A DNA stretch of 12,284 bases, from assembly GCA_043802345.1 (NCBI GenBank), contig JAZDLC010000054.1:1-12284 (forward strand). The letters are read 5' to 3'. Shown one piece after another: positions 1 to 6,583 of this stretch. The notes below the pieces were generated by a model. It saw only the letters and a list, made by a program, of their open reading frames with translations, made no database searches and was not told the DNA's origin. This stretch comes from JAZDLC01 sp043802345. GTDB taxonomy: Bacteria; Planctomycetota; B15-G4; JADJEK01. Made by a program: the position numbers and the translations under genes. How positions within the stretch are numbered: position 1 is the first letter of the stretch; every line of letters begins with the position of its first letter.

Positions 1-1678
1 TGCCGCGCCAGTCCAGAACCCTCGGCGCGCCCACTCGCGCGCCCTTCCGCGACTGATCGTCGAACCAGCGGCCGTCGGGCGGCACCAGGCCGAGCAGCCG
101 CTCGCCGCTGGCGGAATAGACGCCGCCGACCTCGTTGCTCCTGGTCGGATCGGGCCGCTGGAGCACCAGTTCGGATCCTGGAACCGACGGCACGATGTCT
201 CCCGCCGCGAAGTGGGTGTAGACCAAATGGCTGTTTCCCCGCTCGCAGCCGTATCGCCGGCCGTCGTACCAGAGGATTTCTCCGTCGCTTCCGAGAAGTC
301 CGAGGGAGGCGTCGTTCTCCTCGCCGGCCATGTACAGCTCCAGCCCCGGCCGGTCGGGGCGCCAGTCACCGATCAGGATCCCATCCAACTGAGACCACAT
401 GCGGCTGCCAGGGCCGAGGTCACCGTACTGATCCGAGAGGTCGGGAAGGGTCCAGAAGGGGCCGCTGCCGTCACCCCGGAAAACCATGTTGCCGCTGACC
501 ACCACCTCGTCCCGGCCGTCACCGTCGAGGTCGGCGCAGACCGGGTTGTGGGGCGCTGCGTCCTGGGTCCAGAGCCACCAGAGCGGCTCCAACGAGTCAT
601 TGACCGCAAGGAACTGGGGCGACTCCCAGAGGAACCAGCGCGCTCCGGCGATTTCCCGGTAGACCTCTTCATGGCCACTCGCAGGGTCGAAGGCCTTTTG
701 CACTTTGGGATTCACCTCCCAGTGCAGCCGGAAGTTCCGGACCAGGTCCTCATGATCCCGGCTCGGCGGCTTGTTCAAGTAGGTGCCGCGGTTCACCAGG
801 ATGTCGCGGGCCCTCGGACCGCCGCGCAGATTGCAGATCTTCAGACTGCTCCGGTCCCGGGTCTTTGAACATCGCAGCACCGGATGATCGCTGAATGAAC
901 GCTTCAGCGCGCCGGTCTTGCCGTCCCGAATGACCAGGTTGGCCGTCTCCTCGATCGTGATGAGCTCCCAGGCCGGGTCGTCGTCCACGTTCCAGCAGCA
1001 GACGCTCTGCGCGTGGTTGCCCGTGCCGATGTAGGCGTTCCCCTCCCAAAGGAGTTGGCCGCTCCGGCCGCTGAAGATCCGCTTCTGACTCTCCCGGAAC
1101 CATCCTTCCGGCAGCTCTGGATTCTCGACGCGCAGCGGCCTGACTCCGATGTAGTCCAGGTCGTTGTCATCGTCCATGAAGCCAACGTACACTTCGCTGC
1201 CGAACCACCACGGGTTGCCGTTGAAGAAGTCCTGGATGCGGAGCACCCGGTTCGGGTGGGCCTTTTGGGGTGGCTCGCCCAACTGGCGGCGCTCGAGGCT
1301 GCCCTTCCCATCCGGGGTGAACAGCAGCGTGCTGCGGGAGAGGCGGGGCGTGACCTTCACCTGAACCATCCGGGATGGGGGGCCGTCCGGGAGGGTCCGT
1401 ACCTGATAGGCCCACTCGCCCGGCCCCGGACGGTCGAGCATGCCGGCCCGGTCGGTCTCTCCGACCACCACGGGGACCGGGCTTCCGCTGGTCATCCGGC
1501 GGACCTCGTACCGCAAAGGTGATGCGGCAACGATCGGCCGCCATCCGATCAGCACGGAGCCATCCTCGGCCGGCAGGGCGAAGACCCATTGCGGCGCCGG
1601 GTCGTCGTGGCCTCGCAGCACGATCTCGGACGGCTGCGCGAACATCACGGTCAGCAGGGCGGCCAGGAAGGGGATCAC
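1..1678 (-). CDS. Exported FG-GAP-like beta-propeller protein, C-terminus beyond window
   Basis: The frame is open for 559 codons from a GTG at 1678 to the left edge, so the C-terminus is missing. The GTG overlaps the lgt stop codon (GTGA), which indicates translational coupling and decides the start. Residues 1-15 form a short hydrophobic segment ending in FAQP, a weak signal peptide without the usual basic N-terminus. Residues about 28-112 look like a fibronectin III-type sandwich (SVLIGWRP, then RYEVRR). After that come acidic calcium-loop-like motifs typical of FG-GAP/VCBS propellers: MDDDNDLDY (168-176), NVDDDPAWE (230-238) and the best one, DLDGDGRDE (383-391), plus turns such as RDGKTG. 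A sandwich followed by a calcium-rich propeller recalls family PL11 rhamnogalacturonan lyases, but that is only a layout resemblance. The function is unknown, and an extracytoplasmic location is inferred. Confidence 0.8.
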   Translation of the reverse strand, partial: MIPFLAALLTVMFAQPSEIVLRGHDDPAPQWVFALPAEDGSVLIGWRPIVAASPLRYEVRRMTSGSPVPVVVGETDRAGMLDRPGPGEWAYQVRTLPDGPPSRMVQVKVTPRLSRSTLLFTPDGKGSLERRQLGEPPQKAHPNRVLRIQDFFNGNPWWFGSEVYVGFMDDDNDLDYIGVRPLRVENPELPEGWFRESQKRIFSGRSGQLLWEGNAYIGTGNHAQSVCCWNVDDDPAWELITIEETANLVIRDGKTGALKRSFSDHPVLRCSKTRDRSSLKICNLRGGPRARDILVNRGTYLNKPPSRDHEDLVRNFRLHWEVNPKVQKAFDPASGHEEVYREIAGARWFLWESPQFLAVNDSLEPLWWLWTQDAAPHNPVCADLDGDGRDEVVVSGNMVFRGDGSGPFWTLPDLSDQYGDLGPGSRMWSQLDGILIGDWRPDRPGLELYMAGEENDASLGLLGSDGEILWYDGRRYGCERGNSHLVYTHFAAGDIVPSVPGSELVLQRPDPTRSNEVGGVYSASGERLLGLVPPDGRWFDDQSRKGARVGAPRVLDWRG

Positions 1679-2466
1679 GCTGCCTCCTGTTTTCGCCGCC
1701 GCGCGAAGCAGACGATCAGCAGCAGCATGGCAGCCGGGACCAGGCAGGCGCACAGGCACTGCGAAGTGGAGTACGGTCCGAAGAACCCACGGGCCTCATC
1801 GTCTCCCCGGTAGTTCTCCAGGTAGAAGCGCGCGCCCGCGTAGAGCAGGAGCGAGACGCAGAAGACCTGGCCGGCGACCAGGCGGCGCCACTTGAGGAGG
1901 AGCGACGTCAGCACGAAGATGCAGAGCGCGGCCGCCGCGTGGTAGAGCTGGGTCGGATGGAGCGGTACATCCAGCAGCGGATACGGCAGCAGGGATCCGT
2001 CCAGGTCGGGGAAGCGAATCGCCCAGGCCGCGTCCGTGGGGCGTCCGAAGTCGTCCCCGACCAGCAGCGAGCCGATTCTTCCGACCGCCAGGGCCAGGAA
2101 GGCGCCCGGAGTCAGGATGTCCGCCAGGCGTCCGAGCGGCTGCCGCATCCGCAGCAGGACGACCAGCCCCAGCACCGACGCCCCGAACAGGCCCCCGAGC
2201 AGCACCAGCCCGCCTTCCCACACGTACAGCGCGCGCCAGGGCTGGTTCGAGAAGGCGGCCCAGTTGAGGCCCACAAAGAGCAGCCGCGCGCCCAGCACGC
2301 CGCCCAGCAGAATCGCTGGAAAGAGCCGCTCGATCACCCGGACGTCGACGCCGTGGCTCCGCGCCAGGAGATGCGTCCAGATCAGACCCAGCAGCAGTCC
2401 GAGGGCGACCATCATCCCGAAGGAGGAGACCGGGAAGCCGAAGAAGTTGAAGAGGATCGGATGCAA
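1675..2466 (-). CDS. lgt: Prolipoprotein diacylglyceryl transferase (Lgt)
   Basis: Lgt transfers diacylglycerol from phosphatidylglycerol to the lipobox cysteine of prelipoproteins in the inner membrane. It is the first step of lipoprotein maturation. The protein is 263 residues with multiple hydrophobic helices, normal for the family. Landmarks are WEGGLVLLGGLFG (83-95), GRIGSLLVGDDFGRPT (129-144, holding the family arginine R130), HPTQLY (170-175) and RFYLENYRGD (213-222). I chose the TTG at 2466 because it yields the common Lgt opening MHPILF. A GTG at 2517 would add 17 residues, and neither start has a good Shine-Dalgarno. Positions matching E. coli Y26, H103 and N146 are F16, L90 and S133, so this is an atypical member. 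It lies downstream of a binding lipoprotein and an SGNH protein with a lipobox, and its stop overlaps the next start. Confidence 0.92.
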   Translation of the reverse strand: MHPILFNFFGFPVSSFGMMVALGLLLGLIWTHLLARSHGVDVRVIERLFPAILLGGVLGARLLFVGLNWAAFSNQPWRALYVWEGGLVLLGGLFGASVLGLVVLLRMRQPLGRLADILTPGAFLALAVGRIGSLLVGDDFGRPTDAAWAIRFPDLDGSLLPYPLLDVPLHPTQLYHAAAALCIFVLTSLLLKWRRLVAGQVFCVSLLLYAGARFYLENYRGDDEARGFFGPYSTSQCLCACLVPAAMLLLIVCFARRRKQEAA

Positions 2467-2576
2467 CGGAAGCCAGCAAGATTCAGGGCCGAACGGAACG
2501 CCGCGTGTCCCTGCCACGCGAACCGGGAAGAACGACCCGCAGCATACGTGGCGCCACGGGTAGCGTCAATCTGGGC

Positions 2577-3569
2577 TCATTTGCGCAGCAACTTCCCGCG
2601 GTGCTCCTCAATCCAGGCGGTTGTCCAGTCCGCGACGAGGGCGTGCCCCTTCGTGGTGAAGTGCGGATCGCTCTGGAAGAAGGCGCCGTCCGGACGATCC
2701 GGGCTGATCTGAATCGGGTTCACGAAGTTCGCGCCGCACGCTTGCATGTACTCTTCGAGCGCCGGGAACCGCTGCCAGCGATTCGAGGGCAGGAACAGGA
2801 ATAGCACCGGGCAGCCCGCCTGGTCGCACTCCGCGCGGATCGCGTCCAGGAAGGCGCGGTTCAGGCTCCACCACTCTCCGATGCCGAGCTTCCAACCGAG
2901 GCGCCGATCAGCGGACCGGTACGCCGAAACCAGACGGGAGGACCTCTCGAGCCACAGCATCAGGCTAGAGGGACGGTCCGCCGCGGCTTGTAGGCGCAGC
3001 TCTCCCCCCTCCAGCCGGAAGAGCGGCTTGTTGAGTCGCTCGAGTTCGCGGTACGCCGTGAGCGAGCGGTCGAAGTCCTTGGGGTAGAGCCCCACCAGAA
3101 GCAGATCGGGCGTCTCCTCCTTCAGCGCCTCCCGGATGCTGAGCCAGATCTGATCCAGGCCGTAGCCTGGCATGGCGATGTTTTCGAGCTTCCACCCACC
3201 GAGCTGATCCGCGATGCGCGCGGCAAAGCTCTCTTCGTGGGTCACACCGATGCCGAAGCCGAAGGAATCGCCTGCGGCCAGCAGGGTGCTCCCGTGATCC
3301 GGGCCGGCTTGTTCACCGATGCGCCGCCCCCGGGCATCGGAACGGTAGACGACATCTCTCCCCTCGATCTTCCAGACGAACTCGTGATTGGGGCGCGAGC
3401 ACCATCCAGTGAATGGATCGACGACGAAGTTGTTCAGCGGGCCATTCTCGAATTCACCCACGTACGCCCGCAGCGTCGGCGGGGCCAGATGCAACAGGCG
3501 CAGGCCGATTTCGCAGGCGGCGAGTCCGACGACAGAGGTCAGGAAGAGCAGGAGCAGTTTGCGGCGCAC
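2577..3569 (-). CDS. SGNH/GDSL-type hydrolase, membrane-anchored or lipoprotein
   Basis: This 330-residue protein carries the SGNH hydrolase blocks. Block I is GDSFGFGIGV (100-109, nucleophile candidate S102). Block II is NIAMPGYGLDQ (130-140). Block III, GLYPKDF (160-166), has no clear Asn where G-x-N-D is usual. Block V is DPHFTTKGH (301-309, D301 and H303). Such enzymes are esterases or acyl-modifying hydrolases, but the substrate cannot be read from sequence. Residues 4-19 form a hydrophobic N-terminal segment ending in LAAC, a passable lipobox with C19. It could equally be an uncleaved anchor, as in relatives that continue ExxLRL. The GTG start is well placed: it follows the upstream stop by 3 nt and has GGAG at 3581-3578, 8 nt before it. 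The gene sits between the binding-protein gene and lgt in the leftward operon. Confidence 0.85.
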   Translation of the reverse strand: MRRKLLLLFLTSVVGLAACEIGLRLLHLAPPTLRAYVGEFENGPLNNFVVDPFTGWCSRPNHEFVWKIEGRDVVYRSDARGRRIGEQAGPDHGSTLLAAGDSFGFGIGVTHEESFAARIADQLGGWKLENIAMPGYGLDQIWLSIREALKEETPDLLLVGLYPKDFDRSLTAYRELERLNKPLFRLEGGELRLQAAADRPSSLMLWLERSSRLVSAYRSADRRLGWKLGIGEWWSLNRAFLDAIRAECDQAGCPVLFLFLPSNRWQRFPALEEYMQACGANFVNPIQISPDRPDGAFFQSDPHFTTKGHALVADWTTAWIEEHRGKLLRK

Positions 3570-3572
3570 GGA

Positions 3573-4493
3573 TCATTCTCCGGAGGGGTCGGTCGTCAGC
3601 AGGTCATCCACCGCGGAGGCCAGGAATTCCGCGGCGGTCAGCAGGTGATGGGACGAAGAACTGTAGAGCGCCGAAGGGAGTTCGATCACCCGGCCGTTCT
3701 TCAGGCAGGAAAGGTGCGCCAGGGCCGGTTCGGCGCGGAGGAACGCCAGGGTGGCGCCGTAGGCGTCGGAGGGGCGGCTCACCACGAGGAAGTCGGGGTC
3801 CAGCTCCAGCAACTCCTCGATGTTGATCGATGCGTGTCCCTCCTGCCGGTCGCCCCCGGCGGCGTTCTGGAGCCCGGTCAGCCGGATCATCAGGTCCGCG
3901 GTGGTCGCCTTGCCCGCGGCCCAGCCCCCGGAGCCGAAGTTGGTGTACGCCAGCGCGGTCAGGGTCCGGCGCGGGCCGGACGATTCCCGCAGCGCCTGGT
4001 TCCTGCGTTCGATCTCCTGAAGGAGATCGGCTGCTCTCTCCTCGGCGGACAGGGCGGCTCCCAGGGACCGGATCGAGGCGCGGATATCGTCGAGACTCTT
4101 GATCGTGGGCAATCTCAGAACCTTCACACCGCTGCGCTCGAGCCAGGAGATCGTGTCCTGACTCTGCCAGGAGCCGGTGACCACCAGGTCCGGATCCCAG
4201 GCCAGCAGGACTTCGGCGGTAAACTGGGTGAAGACGCGATCCTCGGGCCACTTGGCCCCTTCCTCCACCGCGAATTCGAGGTACGGCTTCGGCACGCCGA
4301 CCACCCGTTCAGGTGCAATAAGGGCCAGCACCAGATCTGCCGCTCCGGTGGTGGTCGGCAGCACCCGGGCCGGAGGAGCGCCCTCGGCCGCAGCCGCTCC
4401 GGAGGAGACTCTCTCGCCACATCCGCACAGGCCGGCCAAGAGGGGCAGCAGCCAGGTCAGACATGCACGACGCACTTTCCGCAACGGGTCCAT
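3573..4493 (-). CDS. ABC importer substrate-binding lipoprotein, BtuF/FecB-like
   Basis: This 306-residue protein of the periplasmic-binding-protein 2 family captures a corrinoid or ferric chelate and hands it to a FecCD-type permease. The N-terminus has basic residues, a hydrophobic core and a lipobox LCGC with C25 as the likely lipidated residue. Cys at -2 is unusual, and C23 is less likely. Family features include an early segment on a recognisable ligand position (ERVVGVPKPYLEF, 62-74), AEVLLAWDPDLVVTG (93-107), a helical backbone (EERAADLLQEIERRNQALRE) and NIEELLELDPDFLVVSRP (224-241). The ATG start at 4493 has no strong Shine-Dalgarno. The gene diverges from the permease and ATPase genes and heads the leftward operon. 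The ligand cannot be decided: no receptor, siderophore or cobalamin synthesis gene is in view. Confidence 0.88.
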   Translation of the reverse strand: MDPLRKVRRACLTWLLPLLAGLCGCGERVSSGAAAAEGAPPARVLPTTTGAADLVLALIAPERVVGVPKPYLEFAVEEGAKWPEDRVFTQFTAEVLLAWDPDLVVTGSWQSQDTISWLERSGVKVLRLPTIKSLDDIRASIRSLGAALSAEERAADLLQEIERRNQALRESSGPRRTLTALAYTNFGSGGWAAGKATTADLMIRLTGLQNAAGGDRQEGHASINIEELLELDPDFLVVSRPSDAYGATLAFLRAEPALAHLSCLKNGRVIELPSALYSSSSHHLLTAAEFLASAVDDLLTTDPSGE

Positions 4494-4615
4494 CCCGGCA
4501 AGATACTCAGTTCCCTGGAAAACCTGAACCGGGTTGACACCCTCCTTTATAGTGCGGGTTTGCTCCCCATGAAGATCTTCACCGTTCGCACAACCACCGC
4601 AGGGATGCTGCCCTG
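4494..4615. promoter_or_regulatory. Divergent promoter region of importer genes
   Basis: This 122-bp space must carry promoters for both importer transcripts. Its only AT-rich patch is at 4546-4553. It reads TATAAA leftward (4551-4546) and TATAGT rightward (4548-4553), each a 5/6 match to a -10 box, so the two -10 elements may overlap. Neither has a convincing -35 at normal spacing. A perfect TTGACA at 4534-4539 lies only 8 nt before the rightward -10 and cannot serve it. A 15-codon reading frame (4569-4616) starts with ATG and its TGA overlaps the permease ATG. It lacks a Shine-Dalgarno and may be chance. I saw no cobalamin riboswitch and no operator I could name. Confidence 0.35.
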
Positions 4616-5698
4616 ATGCCGGGCGGGTCCGGCGAACCCCGATATCTACGGCCCTGGACGGTGGCGATCGTGCTGTCCGTTCTGCTCGTGGTGACGGCGC
4701 TCGTCTCCCTCGGGGAGGGAGCCAGCGACATGACGCTGTCCGGAACGCTCCGGGGCGGGCTGGCCCTGCTCGGCCTCGGCGATCCGCTCGACCGACGGTT
4801 GCAGAGCATCGCGGAGCTCAGGATCTTCCGGCTGCTGGTCGCTGTCGGAGTGGGGGCTTCCCTGGCGCTCTCCGGGGCCCTGCTGCAGGGGATCTTCCGG
4901 AATCACCTGGCTTCGCCATCGATCCTCGGCGTCACGTCCGGCGCCAGCATGGGTGCGGCGATCATGATCGTGCTCCTCTCCGGATCGGGCTCGCTCTTCC
5001 TGGTCGATCGGGTGGCGAGCCTGGGGCCGCTCTGGATCGCTCTTGCGGCCTTCGCCGGCGCCTGCGCGACCACCTTCGTGGTGACCGCACTGGCCACCAC
5101 CGGCGGGCGGATCTCGGTTCCCACTCTCCTCCTGGTGGGGATCGCGGTGAACGCCATCGTGGGCGGCGCCATCGCCGCTCTCCAGCACTTCGCCCTGGAA
5201 GAATCGGATCTCATGCGGGCTCTGATCACCTGGACCTTCGGCCGGCTGGACGACCGCAGCGGCTACCATGTCGTGACGATCGGGGTGGGGCTTCTGTTCG
5301 CCGTCACCCTGATTCCGATCGTGGCCACCGAGCTGGATCTGTTCGCCTCGGGGGAGGAAGACGCCCACAGCCTGGGCGTGAACATCTCCCGCGTGAAGTG
5401 GATCTCGCTGGCCGGGGCCGCACTCCTGGCGGCGCTGGCGGTGTCGGTCGCCGGACAGATCGCCTTCGTCGGCCTGATCACGCCGCACATCCTGCGACGA
5501 ATCACGGGACCGGGATACAGAAGCCTGCTCTGGCTCTGCCTCTTGGGAGGACCGGTGCTCCTCTGCGGCACCGACCTGTTGCAGACCCTGACACTGGGCC
5601 AGTCATTCCTCCCGCCCGGAGTGATCATGTCGCTCCTCGGCGGGCCGTTCTTCCTCGCACTGCTCTTTACCAACCGCTCGAAGGTGGAGGCGTGGTGA
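4616..5698 (+). CDS. FecCD/BtuC-type ABC importer permease
   Basis: This 360-residue inner-membrane permease of the FecCD/BtuC family would form the homodimeric channel for a corrinoid, siderophore or haem importer. The sequence shows about 9-10 hydrophobic helices, normal for the family. Hallmarks are ELRIFRLL followed by GASLALSGALLQGIFRNHLASPSILG-type text (67-105), the SGASMGA segment (108-114), a coupling region around GEEDAHSLGV (246-255), AGQIAFVGLITPHILRRITG (279-298) and LPPGVIMSLLGGPFFLALL (332-350). The ATG at 4616 shares one base with the stop of a tiny upstream frame, and a weak AGGG lies a little upstream. The stop TGA shares its A with the ATPase ATG, so the two are coupled. 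The partner binding protein is encoded divergently. Confidence 0.92.
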   Translation: MPGGSGEPRYLRPWTVAIVLSVLLVVTALVSLGEGASDMTLSGTLRGGLALLGLGDPLDRRLQSIAELRIFRLLVAVGVGASLALSGALLQGIFRNHLASPSILGVTSGASMGAAIMIVLLSGSGSLFLVDRVASLGPLWIALAAFAGACATTFVVTALATTGGRISVPTLLLVGIAVNAIVGGAIAALQHFALEESDLMRALITWTFGRLDDRSGYHVVTIGVGLLFAVTLIPIVATELDLFASGEEDAHSLGVNISRVKWISLAGAALLAALAVSVAGQIAFVGLITPHILRRITGPGYRSLLWLCLLGGPVLLCGTDLLQTLTLGQSFLPPGVIMSLLGGPFFLALLFTNRSKVEAW

Positions 5699-6480
5699 TG
5701 AGGCTCGAGTTCGAACAGTTGGTGTTCGACTACCCCGGGGGCCTGCGGGCCGTCGATGGCGTCAGCGGCAGCCTGGAACCGGGCGAATTCAAGAGCCTGA
5801 TCGGTCCGAACGGCGCCGGGAAGTCGACTCTGGTGAGACTGCTCAACGGCTTGCTCGCCCAGAAGAGCGGTTCCATCCGGGTGGATGGCAGTCCGCTGGA
5901 TGCGCTGACCCATCGAGAACGCGCCCGGCTGATGGCCTGCGTGCCGCAGTACCTGGCCAGTCTGCCGGAGGTCCGGATCGGCGATTTCGTGCTGGGGGGA
6001 CGGTACGCGCAGAGGCGCCGCTGGCGGGGATACACCGGGCAGGATCGAACCCTCGTGCGCGAGTCTCTCGCCGCCTGCGACGCGGCCGATCTGGAGGAGC
6101 GGATGTTGACCCGCATTTCGGGGGGACAGCGCCAGCGCGTGCTCATCGCCCGCGCCCTGGCCCAGGAAGCGCCGATTCTGCTGGTGGACGAGCCGACCAC
6201 CTCGCTCGACCCGGGCCACCAGTACGCGGTCTTCGACCTGCTGCGAGGGCTGGTGCGGCAGGGCCGGTCGGCGCTGGTCGTGACCCACGACCTGAACCTT
6301 GCCAGCCAGTTCTCCACCATGATGATGCTGCTCGATCGGGGGCAGGTGGTGATCCACGGCACTCCCCAGGAGGTGCTCCGGCCCGAGATCCTCGAGCCGG
6401 TCTACGGCTCCGACCTGACCTTCGGTTCCCTCCCCGGCCCGGATGGCAAGCCGAGGCCGTTCGTGCTGCCCTGGCGGTGA
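5698..6480 (+). CDS. ABC importer ATPase, FepC/BtuD-like
   Basis: This 260-residue ATPase powers the importer with the permease encoded just upstream. All nucleotide-binding motifs are intact: Walker A GPNGAGKST (36-44), Q-loop VPQ (82-84), signature ISGGQRQR (140-147), Walker B ILLVDEP (160-166) with the catalytic Glu E165, D-loop SLD (169-171) and H-loop THD with H197. The GGAGG at 5686-5690, 7 nt before the ATG at 5698, fixes the start. In-frame GTGs at 5692 and 5695 are less well spaced. The ATG overlaps the permease TGA by one base, so the pair is a translationally coupled unit. The C-terminal tail after residue about 240 is Pro/Gly-rich and unremarkable. The ligand is unknown, as for the permease. 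Confidence 0.94.
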   Translation: MRLEFEQLVFDYPGGLRAVDGVSGSLEPGEFKSLIGPNGAGKSTLVRLLNGLLAQKSGSIRVDGSPLDALTHRERARLMACVPQYLASLPEVRIGDFVLGGRYAQRRRWRGYTGQDRTLVRESLAACDAADLEERMLTRISGGQRQRVLIARALAQEAPILLVDEPTTSLDPGHQYAVFDLLRGLVRQGRSALVVTHDLNLASQFSTMMMLLDRGQVVIHGTPQEVLRPEILEPVYGSDLTFGSLPGPDGKPRPFVLPWR

Positions 6481-6484
6481 TTCT

Positions 6485-6550
6485 TCACCACGAAGAGCAC
6501 GAAGGGCATGAAGGGGGCCCCCTGCGTATCCTTCGAGCTCTTCGTGGTGA
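6485..6550. repeat. 66-bp near-perfect palindrome with 9-nt ACGAAG units
   Basis: The two 33-nt arms meet at 6517/6518. The outer 14 bp pair perfectly: TCACCACGAAGAGC (6485-6498) with its complement at 6537-6550. Inward come one mismatch, 6 Watson-Crick pairs (6500-6505 with 6530-6535) and a mixed stretch. The centre is GGGGGCCCCC (6513-6522). In all I count 28 Watson-Crick pairs, 2 G-T pairs and 3 mismatches. The left arm also has a 9-nt period: ACGAAGAGC, ACGAAGGGC, ATGAAGGGG (6490-6516). It starts 5 nt after the ATPase stop, between convergent genes, so it could end transcription from the left gene or both, or be a dispersed REP-like element. It lacks a T-run. Confidence 0.85.
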
Positions 6551-6564
6551 GTGAAGCCAGTCGC

Positions 6565-6583
6565 GGGCCCGGGGACCCGGCCC
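6565..6583 (-). terminator. GC-rich hairpin abutting the secreted protein gene's stop
   Basis: Immediately after the leftward TGA (6586-6584) lies an imperfect inverted repeat. GGGCC (6565-6569) pairs with GGCCC (6579-6583), then there is one C-C mismatch, then two more G-C pairs. It could be the terminator of the leftward gene, but no T-run follows, so intrinsic termination is uncertain. The larger palindrome at 6485-6550 lies just beyond. Confidence 0.4.

Noticed and set aside
2547..2558. Perfect 12-bp palindrome CGTGGCGCCACG between the SGNH gene and lgt
   Set aside because: It has no loop, no T-run and no promoter context, and GC-rich 12-bp palindromes can arise by chance.
1375..2712. 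A 445-codon plus-strand open frame over lgt
   Set aside because: It is antisense to Lgt and has the biased Arg/Glu/Gln composition of a shadow frame.
4534..4539. Perfect TTGACA as a -35 box for the permease
   Set aside because: The only -10-like hexamer, TATAGT at 4548, is just 8 nt away, and nothing suitable lies at 16-18 nt.
4494..4615. Cobalamin riboswitch before the importer genes
   Set aside because: The 122-bp space is too short for a full element, and I could not find its conserved core.
3237..4616. A 459-codon plus-strand open frame across the binding-protein and SGNH genes
   Set aside because: It is low in hydrophobic pattern and has no recognisable domain. It overlaps two well-supported minus-strand genes.
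4569..4616. 15-codon leader peptide before the permease
   Set aside because: It has no Shine-Dalgarno and no clear regulatory composition, so the TGATG overlap may be chance.
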